A stretch of 9,492 nucleotides of DNA from Acidimicrobiia bacterium (lineage in GTDB: Bacteria > Actinomycetota > Acidimicrobiia > UBA5794 > UBA11373): positions 1-9,492 of the forward strand of contig JALOLI010000096.1 in assembly GCA_025456165.1 (NCBI GenBank). Reading direction: 5' to 3'. This document shows positions 1-6,132 of the stretch, in pieces. How positions within the stretch are numbered: the first letter of the stretch is position 1; every line of letters starts with the position of its first letter. The notes below the pieces were generated by a model. The model saw only the letters and a list, made by a program, of their open reading frames with translations. It was not told the DNA's origin and did no database searches. Made by a program: the position numbers and the translations under genes.

Positions 1-963
<963 letters not shown>

Positions 964-973
964 TCAGGCCGGA

Positions 974-1960
974 TCAGGCGGCCAGGTTGAGCCTCTGGTC
1001 GGTGGTCATCTCCATCACGACCTCCACGTCGCCCCCGGGGATGCCCCGCATGGTCATGATCATGGTCATCGGGGTCTCCGTCACCGAGCGCACCACCAGG
1101 CCGGCGGCCGGGTCGAACCAGGTGGTCATGGTGGCGGTGGACTCCTCCATCGTGATGTCGACGGTGACCCCCATCGAGTCGAACTGGGCCATCCCGGCCT
1201 CCAATTCGGCCGGATCGGCGCCGGCGAGCAGCTCGGGGGCCTGCCGCATTGCTTCCACCAGCGCGGCGAGGTCCGTGCGGATGGCTCCGGTCGTGATCGT
1301 GCTGTCGATGCGATAGACGAGCCGGCCGTCCAGCTCCTCCTGGGCGACGACGCGGTGCCGCCCGTGCTGGCGAAAGGCCAGGCCGAGCACCTCGGCCGAC
1401 TGCTCCGTTTCCCACTCCGCTCCCACCGCCAGGCCCGTCTGAGGGAACTCGGGCCCGAACTGCTGCGGGGTGAGCCCGCCGCCGAAGGAAGAGGCGCCGG
1501 ACAGGAACTGGGCGGGCAGGGCCATGCCCCCGACCGTGGCCGAGACCGGCCGTCCCTGAGGGTCGACCACGATCACGATGTCCTGCTCTATCTCGGCGGC
1601 CAGTTCATCGAGGGGGATCAAGACCTCCCGGCCCCCGGAGGTCATCCGGGCACCGCCTTCGAGCAGCTCCTCGGCCACGGTTATCTCAATGGTGTCCGGA
1701 GTGGGCCCCAGGGCGAACCCCAGGTCGAGCCGGGCGGTCACCGACATCACCATCGCGGCGTCCATCCCGGCGGCGGCCGCGCTGTTGCCCGCCGCCGTCA
1801 TGTCCAGGTCGAGGGCCGCATCGAGAACGTAGGAAAGGGCCTCCCCCGGCCGGTAGGAGTAGCGCAGCACCACGCCCGGGCCGGCTTCCGGGCCGCCGGC
1901 GCCGCAGGCGGCGGCGAGGCTGGTGAGCAACAACAGGGCGGCAGCGCCGCGGGTTCTCAT
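974..1960 (-). CDS. Secreted lipoprotein of unknown function (328 aa)
   Basis: I do not recognise the function. The N-terminus has a short basic region, a hydrophobic stretch and a lipobox LAAAC with the cysteine at residue 19, so the mature protein should be lipid-anchored outside the membrane. The remainder is a globular, beta-rich-looking domain starting with LRYSYRPGEALSYVLD. It has many alternating hydrophobic and Thr/Met strands (for example TVDITMEESTATMTTWFDP) and no cysteine after the lipidated one. The pattern resembles DUF6263-like secreted proteins, but that is a guess from memory. The ATG at 1960 follows a clear GGAGG five bases upstream. The gene lies 56 bases after the oxidoreductase gene and 53 bases before sufC, in the same direction. 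The open frame continues far upstream of this start in the shadow of the neighbours, but only this segment looks like protein. Confidence 0.88.
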   Translation of the reverse strand: MRTRGAAALLLLTSLAAACGAGGPEAGPGVVLRYSYRPGEALSYVLDAALDLDMTAAGNSAAAAGMDAAMVMSVTARLDLGFALGPTPDTIEITVAEELLEGGARMTSGGREVLIPLDELAAEIEQDIVIVVDPQGRPVSATVGGMALPAQFLSGASSFGGGLTPQQFGPEFPQTGLAVGAEWETEQSAEVLGLAFRQHGRHRVVAQEELDGRLVYRIDSTITTGAIRTDLAALVEAMRQAPELLAGADPAELEAGMAQFDSMGVTVDITMEESTATMTTWFDPAAGLVVRSVTETPMTMIMTMRGIPGGDVEVVMEMTTDQRLNLAA

Positions 1961-2016
1961 GGTGCCTCCAGAGCGATGTGGGGCCTTCGGGGGATTGCCC
2001 CCGGGCCATTCATCGG

Positions 2017-2952
2017 TCAATCGCGCAACGCGCTGAAGGTGGCGCCGAGCACCCCGGCATCGAAGGGGCCCAGGTGCTGCAGGTAGAAGCGGGACACGCC
2101 CAGGGCGGCGAGATCCTCCAGGGCCCGGCGTGCCTCCGGGGCGGGCCCTATGGGCAGGCCCCGTTCCCGCAGACGGGCCTCCAGGGCCTCGGGGGTGCGC
2201 CCGAAGGGGTCTGCCGCGGCCACCGCCTCCAGGTGGCGCCGGTAGGCGGCTTCGTCGGGGCCGCTGATCGCCGGGGCCATGACCGAGATCACCAACTCCT
2301 CGGGGCGGCGGCCGGCCTCCTCCGCCGCCGCCCGGGCGGCGGCGATGCGGGGCGGGAGGTCGGCCAGGGAGACGAAGGTGAGGTTGTACTCGTCGGCATA
2401 GCGGCCCGCCAGGCGCGGGGTGCGCCGGGCCCCGGTGCCGCCGACGACCAGGGGCAGGGGCCCCAGGGGCAGGGGGTGGACCGGGCCGGCGGCGAGGCGG
2501 AAGTGAGCTCCCTCGAACCCGCCGGCGGTCTTCCCCAGAGCGGCTCGCAGGTACTGCAGGGCCTCCTCGAGGCGGGCGAAGCGCTCCGCCCACGAAGGGA
2601 AGGGCAGGCCGAAGGCGGCATGCTCCTCCTCCATCCACCCGGTGCCCAGGCCCAGGACCAGGCGTCCCCCCGACATCTCGTCGATGGTGGCTGCCGCTTT
2701 GGCGATCACGGCCGGGTGGCGGAAGGTGAGGGGGCTCACCAGAACCATGAGGCGCACCCGCCTGGTCTCCCGGGCCAGGCCGGCCAGGGTGGCGAAGGCC
2801 TCGGTGGCGTGGGGAGCGGCGAACCGGGGGAAGGCGAGGTGGTCGGATCGCCCGAACACCTCGAGGCCGAGGTCCTCGGCGAGGCGGGCGGCGGCCAGCA
2901 CCTCTTCGTAGGTCATCCCCACCTGGGGCTCCGTCATGAGGCCGAACTCCAT
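2017..2952 (-). CDS. Luciferase-like (LLM class) F420-dependent oxidoreductase
   Basis: This 311-residue protein is a member of the bacterial luciferase-like flavin/F420 oxidoreductase fold (TIM barrel, PF00296 type). Visible family signatures are SPLTFRHPAVIAKAAATID (73-91), then MSGGRLVLGLGTGWMEEEH (93-111), and LVVGGTGARRTPRLAGRYADEYN (168-190). Many actinobacterial relatives use reduced F420 as hydride carrier. The substrate cannot be read from the sequence, and FMN use is not excluded. The ATG at 2952 is chosen because AGGAGG lies five to six bases upstream and the residues after it (MEFGLMTEPQ) begin the first beta strand; an upstream in-frame start at 2982 would overlap the neighbouring gene. 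The gap to the upstream hydrolase gene is eight bases, so the two are very probably cotranscribed. Confidence 0.93.
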   Translation of the reverse strand: MEFGLMTEPQVGMTYEEVLAAARLAEDLGLEVFGRSDHLAFPRFAAPHATEAFATLAGLARETRRVRLMVLVSPLTFRHPAVIAKAAATIDEMSGGRLVLGLGTGWMEEEHAAFGLPFPSWAERFARLEEALQYLRAALGKTAGGFEGAHFRLAAGPVHPLPLGPLPLVVGGTGARRTPRLAGRYADEYNLTFVSLADLPPRIAAARAAAEEAGRRPEELVISVMAPAISGPDEAAYRRHLEAVAAADPFGRTPEALEARLRERGLPIGPAPEARRALEDLAALGVSRFYLQHLGPFDAGVLGATFSALRD

Positions 2953-2960
2953 GGCTCCTC

Positions 2961-3569
2961 CTACCAGCCGCGCCGTTCCCACTCGTCCAGAGAAGGCCGC
3001 TCGGCGCCGAGGGTGGTGGCCGGCCCGTGGCCGGGCAGGACCAGGGTGTCGTCGGGCAAGGTGAAGAGACGCCCCCGCATGGAGGCCATGACGGCGGCGA
3101 AAGCGGCCGGGCCCTCGGTCGCTCCGGGCCCGCCGGGGAACAGCGTGTCGCCGCTGAACAGGATGCCCGGCGCCACCAGGCAGACCGATCCCGGTGTGTG
3201 GCCCGGGGTGTGGCGCACTTCGAGAGCGTGGCTCCCGCAGGCGATCCTCTCACCGTCGGCCAGGGGGAGGGTGCCCGCCAGCCCCGCGAGGGTGGCATCG
3301 GCGGGATGGAGGCGCAGGGGGGCGCCGAGAGCGCGGCTCACCGCAACGGCCGCTCCGAGGTGGTCCTGGTGGCCGTGGGTGAGGAGGATCCCCCCGACTT
3401 CCCACCCGGCCGTCATCTCCAGGATCCGCGCCGCATCATCGGCCGGGTCGAGGAGCAGCGCCCGGCCGGTGGCCGGGCAGGCCGCCAGGTAGACGTTGTT
3501 CTCCAAAGGCCCGGCGACCAGCGACCTCACCAGGAGGCCGCTCTCCCCGGGCGGCAGGTCGTCGCGCAC
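2961..3569 (-). CDS. Metallo-beta-lactamase fold hydrolase, glyoxalase II-like
   Basis: A 202-residue hydrolase of the small glyoxalase II-like branch. Metal ligands are in the expected order: THGHQDH (64-70), HTPGH (120-124, ligand H124), SGDTLFPGG (139-147, bridging D141) and LPGHGP (178-183, H181). The family hydrolyses thioesters such as S-lactoylglutathione or related thiol adducts, and some members are persulfide dioxygenases. Which reaction applies here is not visible. In an actinomycete without glutathione a mycothiol or CoA thioester substrate is possible. No signal peptide is seen, so it should be cytosolic. The GTG at 3569 is supported by GAGGAGG a few bases upstream. It sits between the membrane thioredoxins (34-base gap) and the LLM oxidoreductase (8-base gap). 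Confidence 0.93.
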   Translation of the reverse strand: MRDDLPPGESGLLVRSLVAGPLENNVYLAACPATGRALLLDPADDAARILEMTAGWEVGGILLTHGHQDHLGAAVAVSRALGAPLRLHPADATLAGLAGTLPLADGERIACGSHALEVRHTPGHTPGSVCLVAPGILFSGDTLFPGGPGATEGPAAFAAVMASMRGRLFTLPDDTLVLPGHGPATTLGAERPSLDEWERRGW

Positions 3570-3603
3570 CGTGCCTCCTCGGGCGGGGCGAGGGTAGCGG
3601 CGC

Positions 3604-4422
3604 TCAGCCGCCGGTGACGGTGGCGGCCAGCACCTCGACGATGCCGTCGAGGACGTCGGCTCCCACCTGGCCCGTGGCCCGCTCGATGACGGTGCCGTCG
3701 GCGGAGACGAGGAGCCAGAAGGGCACCGCCGGGATCCCGAGGGTCCTGACGAGGGTGCGGCTCGCGTCGTCGGCGATCAGCGGCAGGGTCGGTTCGAGTT
3801 CCTCGACCCAGGTGGCCGGCGGGAAGTGCGGCCTGGCCGGGTCGGCGAACACGTGGAGGACGATGACGTCCACCCCGTCGGGGATCCCGGCGGCGTACCA
3901 GTCGTTGAGGATGGGTACTTCGTTGTTGCAGTACGGGCACCAGTGCGCCAGTCCCACGATGAGCTTGGCCCGTCCGTCGGCTTCAACTGCCAGCGGGTTG
4001 CCGGCGAAGTCGGTGCCGGCCAACTGCGGCATCGGCAGTCCGACGGCGGCGTCGGCGGCCCCGCTGTCGTACGGGGGAAGGGCGTTGCCGCCGACGGTGA
4101 CCGCCGCTCCATAGGCGTCCGACGGCTCCCAGGCCGCAGTCGTGGTGACCGCGGAGGTGGGGGTGGCTGCGGAGGTGGTGGTGGCGGCCTGGCCGGAGTC
4201 GTCCCGGCCGCCGATGAGCATGCCGACGGCGAGGCCGACGCCGAGGCCGGCCACCAGAGCCAGCACGATCATCGGGACCACCCAGGACGGCAGCGGGGGC
4301 CCGCCGGGCCGGGTCGAGGAGGTGCCGAGGCCGACCGGCAAGCCCGGGTCCAGGGAACCGGTGGCGTCGGCACCCACGGGGCGGGGACCATCGGGGATTC
4401 GGCCGTCGGTCACGTCAGGCAC
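3604..4422 (-). CDS. Membrane-anchored thioredoxin-fold protein, CPYC active site (TlpA/ResA-like)
   Basis: A 272-residue protein with a Pro/Gly-rich cytoplasmic tail (1-46), one transmembrane helix (about 48-71), a Thr/Ala-rich extracytoplasmic linker (78-98) and a TlpA/redoxin-type thioredoxin domain (about 125-268). The active site is AHWCPYCNNEVP with cysteines 162 and 165. The cis-proline loop is GIPAVPFW with P234. It is expected to exchange disulfides outside the membrane. It is clearly paralogous to the protein encoded immediately upstream: DGRAK followed by AHWC, plus GxDFAG and EVP motifs, occur in the same order. The CPYC centre differs from the partner's CGVC, suggesting different redox potential or partner. 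The GTG at 4422 overlaps the upstream gene by eight bases; another GTG at 4413 sits one base past that stop and is an equally possible coupled start. Confidence 0.92.
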   Translation of the reverse strand: MPDVTDGRIPDGPRPVGADATGSLDPGLPVGLGTSSTRPGGPPLPSWVVPMIVLALVAGLGVGLAVGMLIGGRDDSGQAATTTSAATPTSAVTTTAAWEPSDAYGAAVTVGGNALPPYDSGAADAAVGLPMPQLAGTDFAGNPLAVEADGRAKLIVGLAHWCPYCNNEVPILNDWYAAGIPDGVDVIVLHVFADPARPHFPPATWVEELEPTLPLIADDASRTLVRTLGIPAVPFWLLVSADGTVIERATGQVGADVLDGIVEVLAATVTGG

Positions 4423-5107
4423 CGGCCAATTCGTTGATGATCGACTCGATCGTGGCGGTGGACAGGCCGCCCGTGAGCCTCACGAGCACCTTCCCCTCGG
4501 CATCCACGAAGACGAAGTAGGGGTAGGCGCTCAGGCCGAAGGCGTCGGCCACGCCGTAGCCGGCATCGTCGAAGATGACGGGAACGGGCCACCCCTCTCT
4601 CTCCAGCCAGGCCGACGGCGGGTAGTTGGCCTGGTTGGGGTTGACCCCGGTGGAGACCGATATGAGATCTACCCCCTCCGGGAGGGCAGCCCCCGGCAGC
4701 CAGCCTGTGATCAGCGGGACTTCCTGCTGGCAGACGCCGCACCAGTGGGCGAAGAACATGATGACCTTGGCGCGGCCGTCCCGAGTGATGCTCACCGGCG
4801 TGCCGGCGAAGTCGGCCCCGATCACCTCGGGGATGGTCATGCCGACGGCAGTGTCGTTCTCGATGGTGCTGAACTCGGGGAGGGAGTCTCCCGTGATGGC
4901 CGGGGTGCCCAGCTCAACGGGAGCGTCGCCGCCCGATCCCATCGTGACCACGATCACGGCGATCAGGCCGACGGCGAGGGCGGCGCCGGCGATCAGGGCG
5001 ACGGGCAGGCGCTTCGACGAGGCTTTCGCGGCCGCCGCTGGGGCGGGCTTGCGGGTCGTGGGGGTGGCCGGCCGGGCCGGGCGCCGGGTGGGGGATGGCT
5101 TGCTCAA
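4415..5107 (-). CDS. Membrane-anchored thioredoxin-fold protein, CGVC active site (TlpA/ResA-like)
   Basis: A 230-residue protein with an Arg/Lys/Pro/Ala-rich cytoplasmic tail (1-33), one transmembrane helix (about 34-56) and an extracytoplasmic TlpA-like thioredoxin domain (about 88-228). The active site is FFAHWCGVCQQEVP with cysteines 123 and 126. The cis-proline loop is GLSAYPYFVF with P196. A role in extracytoplasmic disulfide formation, disulfide reduction or cytochrome c maturation is plausible. The DsbB-type gene immediately upstream favours disulfide formation, but direction cannot be read from sequence alone. No in-frame ATG or GTG fits the N-terminus. The TTG at 5107 has GAGGAG five bases upstream and is the best start. 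A 44-base gap separates it from the dsbB-type stop. The frame stays open far upstream, giving an artefactual longer ORF across the dsbB-type gene. Confidence 0.9.
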   Translation of the reverse strand: MSKPSPTRRPARPATPTTRKPAPAAAAKASSKRLPVALIAGAALAVGLIAVIVVTMGSGGDAPVELGTPAITGDSLPEFSTIENDTAVGMTIPEVIGADFAGTPVSITRDGRAKVIMFFAHWCGVCQQEVPLITGWLPGAALPEGVDLISVSTGVNPNQANYPPSAWLEREGWPVPVIFDDAGYGVADAFGLSAYPYFVFVDAEGKVLVRLTGGLSTATIESIINELAGA

Positions 5108-5151
5108 CGGGGCTCCTCTTCTGGCCGGGGCAGCATAAGTGGTCGAGGCGC

Positions 5152-5740
5152 CTAGTCGGCCTCTTCGGCGCCGTTGTAGGAGGCCCGGTCGTACAGCACC
5201 CCGGCGGTGATGGCGGCGAAGGACACCAGGGACATCAGGGGCATGGTCAGCCAGCCGAAGGCCTCGACGTCGATGGTGGAGCACGACACCCGGGAGCAGG
5301 CCACCTCGATGCCGGGGAACAACTGCACCAGGTAGTTGTAGATGGCCAGGACAGATCCACCGATGGTGAGGGGGAGGGCGTAGCGGGCCACGAAGCGGTC
5401 CCGGGTGAGCGCCCCCACGAGCAGGATCACCAGCAGGGGGTACATGGCGATGCGCTGGTACCAGCACAGCGAGCAGGGCTCGAAGTTGGCCACCTCGGAG
5501 TAGTACAGGCTGCCCACGGTGGCGGCCAGCGCCACCAGCCAGGCCAGCCAGAGGGACGGCCAGCGCCACCAGCCAGGCCAGCCAGAGGGACTGGCTCCCC
5601 AGGTAGCCCACCAGGCGGTTCTGGAGCCCGGCGGCGGCGGGCGAGAAACGAGCCGATGCCCAGAGGAGGGTGAGGGCGACGACGACGCCGGCGACCGCCA
5701 GGGTGGCGATGCCGGCCAGGGTGGTGACGGTGTCGACCAT
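5152..5740 (-). pseudogene. DsbB/BdbC-type disulfide bond formation protein, frameshifted by a 34-bp tandem duplication
   Basis: DsbB/BdbC proteins pass electrons from thiol oxidases to quinone in the membrane. The N-terminal part is read from ATG 5740 (MVDTVTTLAGIATLAVAG, an extra transmembrane helix seen in actinobacterial relatives) to about WLAWLVALA. The rest, from ATVGSLYYSEVANFEPCSLCWYQR to YNGAEEAD, lies in another frame and ends at 5152. Removing one copy of the 34-bp repeat at 5523-5590 joins the two parts exactly into 184 residues. The joined protein has both cysteine pairs, CSLC (78-81) and C137/C142, and the family stretch CWYQRIAMYPL. The break falls inside the first core helix, so an internal GTG at 5535 would yield only a truncated product. 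An AGGAGG lies 11 bases before ATG 5740, slightly far. No other damage is visible, so the lesion is recent or artefactual. Confidence 0.85.
5523..5590. repeat. Perfect 34-bp tandem duplication inside the dsbB-type gene
   Basis: Copy one is 5523-5556 and copy two 5557-5590, identical at all 34 positions; one further base (5557 and 5591, both c) also matches. Each copy itself contains short gccagc/ccagcc repeats. Thirty-four is not a multiple of three, so the duplication shifts the reading frame of the minus-strand gene. Such units can arise or collapse by replication slippage. Confidence 0.97.
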
Positions 5741-5769
5741 AGGGGTGGCTGCCTCCTGCTGCCGCCGGC

Positions 5770-5775
5770 ACGCTA
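5770..5775 (-). promoter_or_regulatory. Candidate -10 box (TAGCGT) for the dsbB-thioredoxin gene run
   Basis: On the minus strand TAGCGT lies about 30 bases upstream of the dsbB-type ATG and would give a short leader containing the AGGAGG site. A second TAnnnT box, TAGGTT, lies at 5787-5792 inside the loop of the hairpin at 5778-5801. I cannot decide between them, and no clear -35 was found. Confidence 0.3.
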
Positions 5776-5777
5776 CT

Positions 5778-5801
5778 CGGCGCCGCAACCTAGCGGCGCC
5801 G
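5778..5801. promoter_or_regulatory. Perfect inverted repeat 1 in the divergent promoter region
   Basis: Nine-base arms CGGCGCCGC (5778-5786) and GCGGCGCCG (5793-5801) flank a six-base loop AACCTA. It lies between the divergent dsbB-type and zinc-ribbon genes, and on the minus strand the loop reads TAGGTT, a possible -10 box. It could be a protein-binding site or an RNA hairpin. Perfect arms this long are less likely by chance, although GC-rich DNA raises the odds. Confidence 0.55.
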
Positions 5802-5804
5802 GTG

Positions 5805-5826
5805 GCCCGGGACTCGCGTCCCGGGC
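5805..5826. promoter_or_regulatory. Perfect inverted repeat 2 overlapping the plus-strand -35 region
   Basis: Nine-base arms GCCCGGGAC (5805-5813) and GTCCCGGGC (5818-5826) flank a four-base loop TCGC. The element ends six bases before the TACCAT -10 box at 5833, so it covers the place where a -35 element would be. That position suits a repressor or activator site for the zinc-ribbon/mutase genes. No T-tract follows on either strand, so it is not a standard terminator. Confidence 0.55.
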
Positions 5827-5832
5827 GGCGGG

Positions 5833-5838
5833 TACCAT
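5833..5838 (+). promoter_or_regulatory. -10 box (TACCAT), leaderless-type, for the zinc-ribbon/mutase operon
   Basis: The sequence ggTACCAT is followed after exactly seven bases by a GTG at 5846. The same arrangement, ggTAGCAT plus seven bases plus ATG, occurs before the lipoprotein gene at 7816. This matches actinobacterial leaderless promoters, in which transcription starts on the first base of the start codon. Confidence 0.5.
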
Positions 5839-5845
5839 TCAGGCC

Positions 5846-5863
5846 GTGGAGTTGGCGGAGTGA
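5846..5863 (+). CDS. Five-codon leader ORF (MELAE) overlapping the zinc-ribbon start
   Basis: GTG GAG TTG GCG GAG TGA begins where a leaderless transcript from the TACCAT box would start, and its stop overlaps the GTG of the zinc-ribbon gene as GTGA. Ribosomes loading on the leaderless end could reinitiate at the zinc-ribbon gene, which has only a weak GGAG of its own. The peptide is too short to identify by sequence, and there are no runs of one amino acid that would suggest attenuation. It could be chance, since GTG and TGA are frequent here. Confidence 0.35.
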   Translation: MELAE

Positions 5864-6132
5864 TCGTACGCTGTGGCCGCTGCCGCACCCAGGTGGAGGT
5901 TCCCGGGCCGGGGCGCTACTCCTGCCCGGCGTGCGGCACCCTCATGGAAGTGCGCCCTCGGGTGGAGGACCCGGGCCTGGTAGCCCCGCCGCCGCCTGCT
6001 CCTGAGCCGCCGCCCAGCCCGCGGCTGGAGTGCCCGGACTGCGGTTTTCGCTTCATCGTGGGAGCGGTGGAATCGGCTCCCTGCCCGAACTGCGGCGCCG
6101 TAGTCCCGGTCGGCCGCGGGGGGCCGCGGTGA
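5860..6132 (+). CDS. Small double zinc-ribbon protein (90 aa)
   Basis: Two four-cysteine zinc ribbons are separated by a Pro/Ala-rich linker (about 39-54). The first uses C5, C8, C22 and C25 (CGRC then CPAC); the second uses C58, C61, C75 and C78 (CPDC then CPNC). Each should bind one zinc ion. There is no signal peptide or membrane segment, so it is probably cytosolic. The function is not known to me; the fold could bind nucleic acid or protein. The stop overlaps the GTG of the acyl-CoA mutase gene as GTGA, so the two are translationally coupled, which hints at a link with the mutase or its cofactor handling. The start is the GTG at 5860: no other in-frame start precedes the first CxxC, and the residues IVRCGRC begin the ribbon at once. 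Confidence 0.82.
   Translation: MIVRCGRCRTQVEVPGPGRYSCPACGTLMEVRPRVEDPGLVAPPPPAPEPPPSPRLECPDCGFRFIVGAVESAPCPNCGAVVPVGRGGPR

Noticed and set aside
2448..2477. A repeated ccaggggcagggg stretch within the LLM oxidoreductase gene
   Set aside because: It encodes the PLPLGPLPL turn of the protein in frame and needs no further explanation.
974..3298. A 774-codon minus-strand frame reaching from the lipoprotein back through the oxidoreductase and hydrolase genes
   Set aside because: Only the last 328 codons look like protein; the upstream part is an out-of-frame shadow of two well-supported genes, and a clear ribosome-binding site marks the start at 1960.
4415..5788. A 457-codon open frame joining the dsbB-type N-terminus to the CGVC thioredoxin as one fusion protein
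   Set aside because: The middle section is Gly/Arg/Pro-rich out-of-frame translation of the dsbB-type coding sequence, while the true DsbB continuation with CSLC and CWYQR lies in another frame. The fusion exists only because stop codons are rare at this GC content and the 34-bp duplication shifted the frame.
5805..5826. The perfect hairpin read as a rho-independent terminator
   Set aside because: No T-tract follows on either strand and it lies between divergent genes, where a terminator would serve neither.
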